Notes under the pieces: generated by a model
Databases searched by the model: none
The model's input: the letters and a program-made list of their open reading frames with translations, nothing else
What the model was told of the DNA's origin: nothing
Made by a program: the position numbers and the translations under genes
Assembly: GCA_040768125.1 (NCBI GenBank)
Contig: JAXGNG010000003.1
Span: 434,001-498,000, forward strand
Length of the DNA: 64,000 bases
Direction: 5' to 3'
Origin: RBG-16-49-21 sp040768125
Lineage (GTDB): Bacteria; Spirochaetota; UBA4802; UBA5550
Shown here: piece by piece, positions 8,276 to 15,923 of the stretch
How the letters are laid out: each line of letters begins with the position of its first letter
Position numbering within the stretch: position 1 is the first letter of the stretch

Positions 8276-8685
8276 CGCACTACGTGATCGATTGTTCCTA
8301 TTCCTCCGCGCTGTTCCTGCCTGACGAACAGTCTGAAGCGGTTCGTGATTTCTTTTTGCATACCAGGAAAAAGAATGATCTGGTCCTTGTTCCATCGCTC
8401 TGGTGGTATGAAACATGCAATGTATTGAACAGTTCAATAAAGAGAAATCGGATCAGTTATTCAGATGCGAAGTCACTGCTGGAATTATTTGACACTCTTC
8501 ATTTACAGACAGACACGGAATACGGCATCGAACCATCCAGGATACTGCTTGAACTCTCTCAGCTCTACGGGATATCATCATATGACGCGGCATATCTGGA
8601 ATTATCACTGAGAAAAAAAGCAAAACTTCTCACGCTGGATAATGCCTTGAGGAAAGCCGCCGTCGACATGGGAATTAAGCAATAA
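8272..8685 (+). CDS. vapC: PIN-domain (VapC-like) RNase toxin
   Basis: A 137-aa PIN-domain toxin, expected to cleave RNA when free of its antitoxin. The acidic residues are present: Asp in VIDCSYS (residue 7), Glu in WWYETCNV (about 43), Asp in SSYDAAYLEL (about 103) and Asp in LTLDNAL (about 122). The first strand reads YVIDCS rather than the commoner VxDTN. Translation starts with TTG overlapping the antitoxin stop codon. Confidence 0.85.
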   Translation: MTHYVIDCSYSSALFLPDEQSEAVRDFFLHTRKKNDLVLVPSLWWYETCNVLNSSIKRNRISYSDAKSLLELFDTLHLQTDTEYGIEPSRILLELSQLYGISSYDAAYLELSLRKKAKLLTLDNALRKAAVDMGIKQ

Positions 8686-8724
8686 CCCGGCCCCCGGTTG
8701 GGCGACCAAAACCCTTCCGCCCGG

Positions 8725-8800
8725 GGACGAGCATCATCATCCGCACCCCCTCTCCCCGTGGGAGAGGGGCCGGGGGGTGAGGGTCTTCGCGCGGTGTTTG
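8725..8800. repeat. REP-like hairpin repeat
   Basis: Another copy of the CCCCTCTCCCCGTGGGAGAG unit followed by GTGAGGGTCTTCGCGCGGTG. No gene is visible in 8686-8900. Confidence 0.55.
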
Positions 8801-8900
8801 GCATCTGTTTTAATTTTTCCTTGCGTTTTGGAGGATGGCAACCATCATCATTGTCCTGTTGCGCAACAGGGAATATTCCATAATCGAGGAGGGTTAACCC

Positions 8901-9305
8901 ATGAAAAAACTGGCCGCCCTGCTGATACTCATTCCCGTCTTCGCCTTCTGCGGGGAACCGGCAAAGCATCCCATCGACGCCCATGTCAGCAGGTGCATGG
9001 AGAAAGACCCTTCGACCCACGGCACCATCGCCTGCATTAACGAGGGCGCGGAGAAGTGGGACGCCGAGCTGAACAGGGCCTACGGGGAATTGATGAAGCT
9101 CCTCGACCGGGACGGGAAAGCGAAGCTGAGAAGCGCCCAGCGCGAGTGGATAACCTTCCGGGACAGGCACTACGACTTCATCGACGCGTTCTACTCGAAG
9201 CTGAGCGGCACCATGTACCTCCAGATACGCGCCGCGGACCGGATGGAGACAATTCGTAAACGGGCCCTCGCCCTGGCCTCGTATATCGACCTTCTTCTGC
9301 ACTGA
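8901..9305 (+). CDS. LprI-like (DUF1311) exported protein
   Basis: A 134-aa protein with a signal peptide (MKKLAALLILIPVFAFC) and one DUF1311 domain, the family of the mycobacterial lysozyme inhibitor LprI. Conserved features are a cysteine pair (C.. in SRCMEK and IACINEGA), the helix WDAELNRAYGELMKLL and the signature AQREWITFRD near residue 78. The Cys at 17 is not in a good lipobox, so export to the periplasm is more likely than lipidation. GAGGAGG precedes the start. Lysozyme inhibition is only a family analogy. Confidence 0.8.
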   Translation: MKKLAALLILIPVFAFCGEPAKHPIDAHVSRCMEKDPSTHGTIACINEGAEKWDAELNRAYGELMKLLDRDGKAKLRSAQREWITFRDRHYDFIDAFYSKLSGTMYLQIRAADRMETIRKRALALASYIDLLLH

Positions 9306-9320
9306 TGCGCGGCGGAATAC

Positions 9321-9575
9321 CCCCCCCCCGGCCCCCCCTTCGTAAGGGGGGGGAATGAAATAAAGTAACCTCGTACAAATCATTCATTGCACGAAGAACC
9401 CCCCTTACCAAGGGGTGGCGCGCAGCGCCGGGGGATATTTCCTGGCGAGGATCCCCCCCCGGCCCCCCCTTCGTAAGGGGGGAGAATGAAATAAAGTAAC
9501 CTCGTACAAATCATTCATTGCACGAAGAACCCCCCTTGCCAAGGGGGGTGGCGCGCAGCGCCGGGGGGATTTCTC
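9321..9575. repeat. Two tandem copies of a ~130-bp REP composite
   Basis: Each unit has a C-run/G-run hairpin, then GAATGAAATAAAGTAACC, TCGTACAAATCATTCATTGC, ACGAAGAA, then a second C/G hairpin ending GGCGCGCAGCGCCGGGG. The units begin near 9321 and 9455 and are nearly identical. A third copy lies at 15260-15362 and a degenerate one at 2604. The C/G runs are mutually complementary, so the units would fold strongly. Confidence 0.7.
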
Positions 9576-9707
9576 CCGAAAAACTACACGCCCGTATAGG
9601 TCACTACCTGTCATACCTCCCCCTGTATATTGATGGTGTAAGGCGCGGGCATACCGGCCCATCCGGGGTCCCGCGTCGAATCATCTTCAGCATGTGGGAG
9701 GCAGCCC

Positions 9708-10043
9708 ATGAACAAGGTTCACATCAACGGACGTCTCATCAAGGATCCGGCCCTCAGGGAGCTGGAACAGAACAACGCGGTCTGCACGTTCTTCATCGCG
9801 AACGACGTGCATTTCGGCGCCAACAAGAAGACCGGGTTCTACCGGGTCACGGCCTGGGGAAGCCAGGCGCGGATCATCGCGGAGCACGCCACGACGGGGT
9901 CGGAGCTCTTCATCACGGGGAGGCTCGAGCAGAACCGGTACGAGAACGGGAAGGGGGACACGGTGTACGACGTCGGCATCGTCGTTGAGCAGTTCGATTT
10001 CGGCGCGCGGCGGAATGATCCACCCCCGGCCTCCCCTTTGTAA
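9708..10043 (+). CDS. ssb: Short single-stranded DNA-binding protein, copy 1
   Basis: An OB-fold SSB of 111 aa: MNKVHINGRLIKDPALRELE, then the core strands VCTFFIAND, FYRVTAWGSQARIIAE, ELFITGRLEQNRYE and VVEQFDFG. It lacks the glycine-rich linker and the acidic DDDIPF tail that normally recruits repair proteins. The last ~10 residues are encoded by a REP-like repeat, so the native C-terminus may have been replaced. A paralogue with ~80% similar sequence is at 41816, and about 100 bp of leader sequence is also shared between the two. Confidence 0.85.
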   Translation: MNKVHINGRLIKDPALRELEQNNAVCTFFIANDVHFGANKKTGFYRVTAWGSQARIIAEHATTGSELFITGRLEQNRYENGKGDTVYDVGIVVEQFDFGARRNDPPPASPL

Positions 10044-10072
10044 GGGGGGGTAAGGGATGGGGGGCGTAGTTG

Positions 10073-10333
10073 GTTGCTCCACCCGGGGCGAGGAGTGACC
10101 CGGTGCGGGTCGAGCAATTGCGAGGGTAAGAGGACTACTCGCCCTCTTCCCCTCGCGCTCTCGTGCGGACAGGAGGTCCGCCTGCCACCGCCGCCAGGAT
10201 GGCGAAAAAGCGGTGGCCATCTCCGCCGCTCCTCAGGCGCCGGAGGGCTACGGGCGTAACTCGTCGAACCGGCTTCGCCGGATTCGACTCAGACAGACGC
10301 CCGATATGTATCCGCCCTGCGGGCGGATGTTTT
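10073..10333 (+). ncRNA. Multi-hairpin element, copy A (candidate structured RNA)
   Basis: The modules in order are: TTGCTC/GAGCAA closing the hairpin GACCCG-GTG-CGGGTC; GCGAGG/CCTCGC around AAGAGG/CCTCTT; GCGGAC-AGGAG-GTCCGC; GCCACCGC/GCGGTGGC around CGCC-AGGAT-GGCG; CGGGCGT (10251-10257)/ACGCCCG (10297-10303) around a long GTCGAACCGGC/GCCGGATTCGAC hairpin; and ATCCGCCC-TGC-GGGCGGAT followed by GTTTT. Every stem is conserved in copy B with compensatory changes, while the AGGA loops are constant. No protein frame is shared between the copies. The final hairpin could be a terminator. Confidence 0.65.
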
Positions 10334-10424
10334 GGGGGTGATTTCTATTCAAGGCGTAGTAATGGGGTGCACGGTCGGAGCCCCTGCAAGAGAAAAAAAC
10401 TTCCTCACACCGCCGGCCGTCCTG

Positions 10425-10515
10425 GCTGGCGAACCCCCCTTATGAAGGGGGTGGCGCGCAGCGCCGGGGGATCTCTCCCTCCCCCCGTGGGGGAGGGCCG
10501 GGGAGGGGGTCGGAC
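10425..10515. repeat. REP-like hairpin repeats
   Basis: A C-run/TTATGAAGG/G-run hairpin with GGCGCGCAGCGCCGGGG, followed by a CCCCCCGTGGGGGAGGGCCGG unit. Between the structured element and the TPR gene I see nothing else. Confidence 0.55.
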
Positions 10516-10551
10516 GGCGACCACACATCATACAGACAAAGGAAGGAATTC

Positions 10552-11694
10552 ATGAAACGACAATCTGAAATAATGGAAATGCTCGAATCCTATAAAAAGA
10601 TGTCCCGCGAGCTGGACGTGGCGGGAGGGCCCGGTGAAGCGGGTGATCTCTTCGAGACGGTTATCGGCCTCGAGGACGACATCCTCGCCGCCATGGACCT
10701 GCCGCCGGCGCAGAAGTACCGCAGCATCCTCTGGGGCGAGCGCGTCGACGAGGTGGCGCGGGGCCTCGCGCGGGCGCGCGACGAGTACGCGGAACGCCCG
10801 ATCAAGGACCCGGCGATCCTGCTCATCAACGCCGTCCTTGACCGGGACGACGACCCGGCGAACATCCTGCCCCTGGCCGGGTTCTCGACCCACATCTACC
10901 AGGAGTTCATGTACGGTAAGCTCCTCGAATCCGACGGCCCCGAGGAGGCCGACGCCCTCATCGAAGAGATGCGCAAGGCGGAAATGAGGCTGAACGATCT
11001 CGGGATCATCGGCCTCGGCGGCGTGCGGAAGCACCGGGACCTCTACCGGTCCCTCCGAGAGGCGGGGATGCACCACCTGGACGAGTATCTTCTCCATAAC
11101 GACGCCCTCGATCTCGACGAGTCGGAGATGGACGGCCGCCAGCTCTGCCTGCGGAGCATACACCGCGCAGGCAGGGGCATGATCGACGACGCGATCCGGG
11201 ACCTCACCAGGGCTCTGGATGAGATGCCCGGCCTGGGAATCGTGTATTACAACCGGGCCTTTCTCCATGAAATGAAGGGCGACGGGGCGGCGGCCATGGA
11301 TGATTACAACGACGCCATCCGGCTCGATCCCGATGATTACAAGGCCCTGCACAACAGGGGTATGCTCAGGGCCGAATGGGGATGGCACGATGAGGCCCTC
11401 GAAGATTTCAACCGGGCGATCGCCCTGCGGCCCGACTCCTTTCCGGCGTACTGCAACAGGGGCAACCTCTTCGCGGTGATGGATCGCCACGAAGACGCGG
11501 TGGAAGATTTCACGAAGGCGATCTTCCTGCGGCCCGACGAAGCGTACCTCTACTGCAACCGGGGCGTCAGCTTTTACCGGTTGGGCCGCGGGGAGAGGGC
11601 CCTGGAAGACCTCTGGAAGTCCATGGAGATGGGCTCCGAGCTCGCGGAGAAGTTCATCCGCGAGTTCTACCCGGACGTGCGGATCGTGGGGTAA
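10552..11694 (+). CDS. TPR-repeat protein
   Basis: A 380-aa protein. The N-terminal ~200 residues are an acidic helical region of no recognised family. From about residue 210 there are four to five tetratricopeptide repeats with the usual A.YNRG...G....A..D...A..L.PD pattern, for example YYNRAFLHEMKGDGAAAMDDYNDA and the following AIRLDPDDYKALHNRG. TPR arrays bind other proteins. AAGGAAGG precedes the ATG by 8 bp. The ADP-ribosylglycohydrolase gene follows 30 bp downstream, probably in the same transcript. There is no signal peptide, so it is cytoplasmic. Confidence 0.82.
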   Translation: MKRQSEIMEMLESYKKMSRELDVAGGPGEAGDLFETVIGLEDDILAAMDLPPAQKYRSILWGERVDEVARGLARARDEYAERPIKDPAILLINAVLDRDDDPANILPLAGFSTHIYQEFMYGKLLESDGPEEADALIEEMRKAEMRLNDLGIIGLGGVRKHRDLYRSLREAGMHHLDEYLLHNDALDLDESEMDGRQLCLRSIHRAGRGMIDDAIRDLTRALDEMPGLGIVYYNRAFLHEMKGDGAAAMDDYNDAIRLDPDDYKALHNRGMLRAEWGWHDEALEDFNRAIALRPDSFPAYCNRGNLFAVMDRHEDAVEDFTKAIFLRPDEAYLYCNRGVSFYRLGRGERALEDLWKSMEMGSELAEKFIREFYPDVRIVG

Positions 11695-11724
11695 CGGCAT
11701 ACCAGGAGATGGCGGGGGGGATCC

Positions 11725-12675
11725 ATGGAACATCATAACGGCATGAGGGACAGGTTGCTCGGCGGGCTCTGGGGCGCCGTGGTGGGGGACGCCCTGGGCG
11801 TGCCCGTGGAGTTCACATCGCGGGAGGAAGTGCGCCGCGATCCGGTGACCGGCATGCGCGGCTTCGGCACCTTCAACCTTCCCGCTGGGTCCTGGTCCGA
11901 CGATTCGTCGCTCCTCCTCTGCACCGCGGAGAGCCTCTCACGGGGCTTTGACCTGGACGACATGGCGGCGCGGTTCATGCGGTGGGAAGCTGAAGGACAC
12001 TGGACGCCCCACGGCGAGGTCTTCGACATCGGCAACGCCACGAGGGCGGCCATGGGCCGCCTCCGCCGCGGCGTTCCGCCGGCGCGGGCCGGCGGCGACG
12101 GCGAGGGGGGCAACGGCAACGGCTCCCTCATGCGGATACTCCCCGTGGCCCTCGCCTTCCGGAGCGCCGGCGTGGACGAGATGATACGGCGCGCCCACGA
12201 CGTGTCGTCCCTGACGCACCGGCACCCGCGCTCCCTCATGGCCTGCGGCATCTACTGCCTGGCGGCGCGGCACCTACTCGCGGGGATATCCCCCCGGGAG
12301 GCCTGCGCCGGGGCCGCGGGCCTTGCCCGCGGGATATATGGCGAGGAACCCTTCCGAACGGAATCGCGCCATTTCCGGAGGGTCTGCGGCGGGGGGATCG
12401 CGTCATTGCCGGAAGAGGCCGTACGGTCCTCCGGGTATGTCGTCGATACCTTGGAGGCGTCGCTCTGGTGCCTCCTCACCACGGGATCGTACCGCGAGGC
12501 CGTGCTCAGGGCGGTGAACCTGGGGGACGACACGGACACCACGGCCTGCGTCACCGGCGGCCTGGCGGGCATCCGCTACGGCATGGCGGGGATCCCGGGG
12601 GAATGGATCGGGGCCATCGCCCGCCGGGAGGAGATACAGGGACTTTTTGACCGGTTTGTCGAAACGGGATCGTGA
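11725..12675 (+). CDS. ADP-ribosylglycohydrolase (DraG family)
   Basis: A 316-aa protein of the ADP-ribosyl-dinitrogenase-reductase-hydrolase/ARH family, which removes ADP-ribose from proteins or nucleic acids using two Mg ions. The start GLWGAVVGDALGVPVEF is typical. Metal ligands are seen in SWSDDSS (near residue 57) and GDDTDTTA near residue 272. The substrate loop GNGSLMRILPVAL and the THRHPRS segment are complete. Length is normal for the family. It follows the TPR gene closely; no ADP-ribosyltransferase partner is visible nearby. Confidence 0.9.
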   Translation: MEHHNGMRDRLLGGLWGAVVGDALGVPVEFTSREEVRRDPVTGMRGFGTFNLPAGSWSDDSSLLLCTAESLSRGFDLDDMAARFMRWEAEGHWTPHGEVFDIGNATRAAMGRLRRGVPPARAGGDGEGGNGNGSLMRILPVALAFRSAGVDEMIRRAHDVSSLTHRHPRSLMACGIYCLAARHLLAGISPREACAGAAGLARGIYGEEPFRTESRHFRRVCGGGIASLPEEAVRSSGYVVDTLEASLWCLLTTGSYREAVLRAVNLGDDTDTTACVTGGLAGIRYGMAGIPGEWIGAIARREEIQGLFDRFVETGS

Positions 12676-12676
12676 C

Positions 12677-12745
12677 ATGAAGGAAAAAAGTGAAAGGAGG
12701 GTGGTACTGAAGTGCGCGAATTGCGGCGGCGGGGACGTCACCATT
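12677..12745 (+). pseudogene. 5' fragment of a zinc-ribbon protein gene
   Basis: ATG at 12677 opens MKEKSERRVVLKCANCGGGD, which contains a CxxC knuckle, but the frame soon enters repeat sequence without a second CxxC. It begins right after the glycohydrolase stop codon and could be the remains of a cotranscribed gene cut by repeat insertion. The evidence is weak because of the short length. Confidence 0.3.
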
Positions 12746-12805
12746 AGTGAGGGCCGGGGTGGGGGTGACGCTGGGTGCCCCTCCCTGAGCGGGGTGTTTG
12801 ATGTT

Positions 12806-13060
12806 GGTTGCCCAACCCTGGGCGAGGGGGTGACCCGGAGCGGGTCGGGCAGGTGACAGGGGGGTGCGTGCACGCGCACCCCCCTGTCGACCCTAGCTGA
12901 CAGGAAGTCAGCATGCCGCCTGCGACAGGATGTCGCAAAAGAGGCGGCCAAGCGTGGTCGCTCAGACGGCGCGACTGCCTCCGGGCGTAACTCGTCGAAC
13001 CGGCTTCGCCGGATTCGACTCACACAAACGCCCGATTGGTTGTCCGCTTTCAGCGGACGT
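12806..13060 (+). ncRNA. Multi-hairpin element, copy B (candidate structured RNA)
   Basis: It has the same architecture as copy A with different arm sequences: TTGCCC/GGGCAG closing GACCCG-GAG-CGGGTC; a perfect 14-bp stem 12855-12868/12875-12888; GCTGAC-AGGAA-GTCAGC; GCCGCCT/AGGCGGC around GCGAC-AGGAT-GTCGC; the nearly invariant CGGGCGT...ACGCCCG module with its CCGGC-TTC-GCCGG core; and the last hairpin GTCCGCT-TTC-AGCGGAC. Conserved loops with changed but still paired stems argue for an RNA (or single-stranded DNA) fold under selection. Confidence 0.65.
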
Positions 13061-13224
13061 TAGAGTGCGGGATTGCGGGGAGCATAGTTGCAGCGATGCT
13101 AATTGCTTGTCTGTTCGTCAGCAAAGATGGGATCATAAACAATGCGCCTTGTGCTTGCGGAAGGCCCCTCCTGGGCCATCCTTGCACCGCCGGCCGTCCT
13201 GGCCGGCGACGGGTAGTGCCCGGC

Positions 13225-13410
13225 GACCTCCCCCCTTACGAAGGGGGGTGGCGCGTCTTGCCCTGAGCCCTTCGACAGGCTCAGGGTAAACTTGCCGAAG
13301 GGCGGTCCCTGAGCGGCTTGCACTGAGCGCAGCCGAAGTGAGTCGAAGGGAGCGCCGGGGGGATTCTCTCCCTCCCCCCGTGGGAGAGGGAGCAGGGGGG
13401 TGGGATCCTG
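13225..13410. repeat. REP-like and GAGTCGAAGGG-type repeats
   Basis: A C/G-run hairpin around TTACGAAGG is followed by inverted CCTGAGCCCTTCGACAGGCTC and CACTGAGCGCAGCCGAAGTG units, then a CCCGTGGGAGAGGG hairpin. No coding sequence is visible from 13061 to 13500. Confidence 0.55.
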
Positions 13411-13500
13411 AGATCGGCATGGGTGAATCGATAAATATTGTCCAATTTCATTTCCCATTCGTATTCCAATCAATTCCTGATGCCCAAGGATTGCATACGA

Positions 13501-13836
13501 ATGAGAATACCTCTCGATGCGGTCATACCGGAGGAGAAATTCACCCGATACCTGCTTGTACAAAGGGAATTCGATGACAAATCGAAATTTTTGAATACCG
13601 CCGGTTTTACACTTGAAAATTATCATCTGCTGATACATGAATTACAAAGGCTGATACGCGAGGCGGATGCCTTTGAGGAACATGACGGCCCCTACGGAGT
13701 GATATACCGGGTCACGGGGGAATTGACCGGGCCGCGGGGCAAAAGACTGCCGGTGGTCACCATATGGATGCGAGGAAAAGTGGATGGAAGATTCCGGTTC
13801 ATTACCCTGAAACCATGTAAAGAGAAATCGAAATGA
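13501..13836 (+). CDS. DUF6883-like small protein
   Basis: A 111-aa protein that resembles the DUF6883 family: it opens IPLDAVIPEEKFTRYLL, then KSKFLNTAGFTLENYHLL, and ends with a strand-rich part (YGVIYRVTGELTG, TIWMRGKVDGRFRFITLKP). Proteins of this type are often paired with a DUF4926 gene, as here, where the two genes overlap by 4 bp. The function is unknown; the small paired layout resembles toxin-antitoxin or polymorphic-toxin cassettes. AAGGA lies 10 bp before the chosen ATG. Confidence 0.65.
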   Translation: MRIPLDAVIPEEKFTRYLLVQREFDDKSKFLNTAGFTLENYHLLIHELQRLIREADAFEEHDGPYGVIYRVTGELTGPRGKRLPVVTIWMRGKVDGRFRFITLKPCKEKSK

Positions 13837-14081
13837 ATATAGAGCCGTATCAGAGAGTATCATTGACCGCGGATTTCCCCGGGCACGGCCTCAAAAAGGG
13901 GGATATCGTCACGCTGGTGGAGTATGTGGAGCACCCATCAGGCGATGAGAGGGGATGCGTCGTTGAAGTGTTCAATGCCGTCGGCGAGTCGATCGACGTC
14001 GCAGTTGTTCCCCGGTCGGCAATAGAACCACTTTCTTCGGATGAGATTCTCGCTATCCGCCGCCATTCCCGGGCGATTTAG
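13833..14081 (+). CDS. DUF4926-like small protein
   Basis: An 82-aa SH3-like beta protein. The signature VSLTADFPGHGLKKGDIVTLVEYV followed by RGCVVEVFNAVGES and a final hydrophobic strand matches DUF4926. It is translationally coupled (ATGA overlap) to the DUF6883-like gene. The pairing is recurrent in other genomes as far as I recall; the biochemical role is not known. Confidence 0.7.
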   Translation: MNIEPYQRVSLTADFPGHGLKKGDIVTLVEYVEHPSGDERGCVVEVFNAVGESIDVAVVPRSAIEPLSSDEILAIRRHSRAI

Positions 14082-14211
14082 TCGTCCCGCTTCCTGCCGG
14101 TCATAATGCCGTCAGGATGCTCGTCGATGACGGGAATAACTTGTAGAATAATAATTGAAATAATCAGCAACGTCTGGTACATTAGGATTTATTTGATAAA
14201 TGGGATGTGGC

Positions 14212-14394
14212 ATGAAAACAACGGTGAAGAAAATACAACCGGATGAATTCATCCTCTCCGTCCTCTCGCCCGAAGACCGGGTCGACGCGGCGTTCAGGAT
14301 CGCGCGGGAGGCGTTTAAAAAAACCTCACTTACCGATCGCGCTATAGAAAATGCCGTCAAGGCGGTGCGGAAAAAGCATTCTCCGATTCATTGA
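14212..14394 (+). CDS. Probable antitoxin of a broken PIN module
   Basis: A 60-aa charged protein (MKTTVKKIQPDEFILSVLSP...) whose gene is directly followed, with a 4-bp overlap, by a PIN-domain remnant. Position and size suggest the antitoxin, though no DNA-binding family is recognised. An ATG 12 bp upstream (14200) is an alternative start. Confidence 0.45.
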   Translation: MKTTVKKIQPDEFILSVLSPEDRVDAAFRIAREAFKKTSLTDRAIENAVKAVRKKHSPIH

Positions 14395-14705
14395 TTTTTG
14401 TTTCACCGCAATTACTGCTTGAATACCGTGAAGCGCCCCTCGCGCTTCACGCGGGGAAGAAAATCAATGATGTGCAATTGCGTGCCCTTCTATCCGGCAT
14501 CGCCGCATTTGTGTCCGTTGCAAAGGTCGTGTATCCGGAAAAACGAATCGATCTCTGCAGGGACAAAGAAGATAATATGCTGCTCGAATGCTGTATGGCT
14601 GCAGGTGCGGACTATCTTATCACGGGCGACAAAGATTTGCTCTCCCTCGGGAAACTCCCCTTTCCATTAACAATCATGACACCGCGAATGTTTGTGAATG
14701 GATAA
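14391..14705 (+). pseudogene. N-terminally truncated PIN toxin
   Basis: The product matches the C-terminal two thirds of 'PIN family putative toxin component' proteins: FVSPQLLLEYREA, then CRDKEDNMLLECCMAAGADY, LITGDKDLLSLG and a final strand. The first ~35 residues, with the VxDTN strand that carries the first catalytic Asp, are missing, and the frame starts at a TTG inside the antitoxin's last codons. The intact module at 15924-16567 shows what is lost. It is probably inactive. Confidence 0.7.
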
Positions 14706-14779
14706 CATTATTGCGGGATGAGAATCCACCCCGCCCCCCCTGACCAAGGGGGGTGGCGCCCAGCGCTGGGGGGATTCTC

Positions 14780-15154
14780 CTATTTCTTCTCTTTATTCTT
14801 CCAGTAATTCCGCTCTTCCTCGAGGTGTTCCAGCAGTTCCGAGAGGGGCCAGGTTATATTCTGCTCAGTGGGCGCGCAGAAAATCGGCCGGGCCACCCTG
14901 TCCGCGCCGGGGAAGCTCGACAGGGCGGTTTTAACCATGACATCGTCGAAACCGAGGAACATGAGCACCTTCGGTTCGCCTTCCTCGTACACGCCGCTGG
15001 CTTCGTCCGAGAGAATATCCTCCAGGATGCGCGATTCCCTCCCCGATCCGCTCAGCATGAGCAGCGTCCCACCCAGCGCCGCTTCAAGGGCGTCCCTGAT
15101 GAGGCGCGCATCGCTTTCCGTGTAGCCATAGACCATTATGCCCGATTGTTCCAT
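14780..15154 (-). CDS. DUF3783 protein
   Basis: A 124-aa protein of the DUF3783 type. It begins with a short strand and YTESDARLIRDALEA, has a central LMFLGFDDVMVKTALSSFP segment, and then RPIFCAPTEQNITWPLSELLEHLEEER. The fold looks like a small alpha/beta response-type domain with a C-terminal helix. The function is unknown. It is monocistronic, with its 3' end abutting a REP repeat at 14725-14780. Confidence 0.75.
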   Translation of the reverse strand: MEQSGIMVYGYTESDARLIRDALEAALGGTLLMLSGSGRESRILEDILSDEASGVYEEGEPKVLMFLGFDDVMVKTALSSFPGADRVARPIFCAPTEQNITWPLSELLEHLEEERNYWKNKEKK

Positions 15155-15239
15155 CCGTTTTCTCCTCGCGGGTGATCGTCACGGGCGAGTGTACACCGGT
15201 TTTCATCCGGGTGTCAACGTGTTTTACGGTGACCCGGGC

Positions 15240-15400
15240 GGCCGCCCCATGAGGAATGCCCCCGTAAAGGGGGGAGTGAAATAAAGTAACCTCGTACAAA
15301 TCATTCATTGCACGAAGAACCCCCCTTACGAAGGGGGGTGGCGCGCAGCGCCGGGGGGATGTTCCCCCTCTCCCCGTGGGAGAGTGTTGGCGAGGGTGTC
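15240..15400. repeat. REP composite, third copy
   Basis: The same ~130-bp unit as at 9321 and 9455 (AGTGAAATAAAGTAACC, TCGTACAAATCATTCATTGC, C/G-run hairpin with GGCGCGCAGCGCC), joined to a CTCCCCGTGGGAGAG hairpin. It marks the left border of the toxin-antitoxin cassette array. Confidence 0.65.
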
Positions 15401-15409
15401 GGGACAAAA

Positions 15410-15738
15410 AAACGCCCCCGGGTATCCGGAAGCGTTCTAACTTAGCGGACCAAAAACGACACGGCGCGAACTTTTTCCCTTTCCCACGAACTGCCCAAAC
15501 AGGCCGGTGCAACGGGAATACAGCTCAATTGCCATCTGAAATTCCTCAATTTGAAGCGATTTGATCGCAGCGTGCTCTCATCCAATGACAGCACGCAAAA
15601 CATTATGCGACACAATACCCCGCAGCATGCTTCGGGGTATTGCATGAAGAGCGGAACAGGCTGGTGTGGATCTCAGCATATTATGAGGTCCATAGGAATA
15701 ATTTACATGTTTCAGGATCGGATGCTTTTTTTAAATGA
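15410..15738 (+). repeat. Array repeat, copy 1 (interrupted)
   Basis: An imperfect hairpin (AACGC...GCGTT) precedes the ~215-bp repeat, which starts at about 15445. The encoded frame reads KNDTARTFSLSHELPKQAG and continues to LNLKRFD, is broken by an 80-bp insertion at 15566-15645, and resumes as EERNRLVW to a TGA at 15736-15738. The insertion consists of two hairpins (GCGTGCT/AGCACGC and CAATACCCCG/CGGGGTATTG). 80 is not a multiple of 3, so this copy is frameshifted. Confidence 0.8.
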
Positions 15739-15923
15739 TAAAAAAATTGTTATAATAAAAACTTGCGAGTATACAAGAACGATATTCAAACCAGCGACAA
15801 GAGTGGAAATGGAAAATAGTTGCCATAATTGATGGTCGGGTATATTAAATAAACAAAAATCGATTTACAAAATCATCGACAATGTTAAATATAAACAAGG
15901 AATATGCAAGAGGTGATGGCATC

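Noticed and set aside
8565..9383. A 272-aa minus-strand open frame
   Set aside because: It spans the PIN end, repeat sequence and the LprI-like gene; the translation is repeat-derived and has no recognisable domain.
10251..10303. A tRNA, suggested by GGATTCGACTC in the structured element
   Set aside because: No acceptor, D or anticodon arms can be formed around it; the stem pattern is of another type.
10528..11736. A 402-aa open frame on the minus strand opposite the TPR gene
   Set aside because: It is the antisense shadow of a GC-rich coding sequence; the plus strand has clear TPR repeats and a ribosome binding site.
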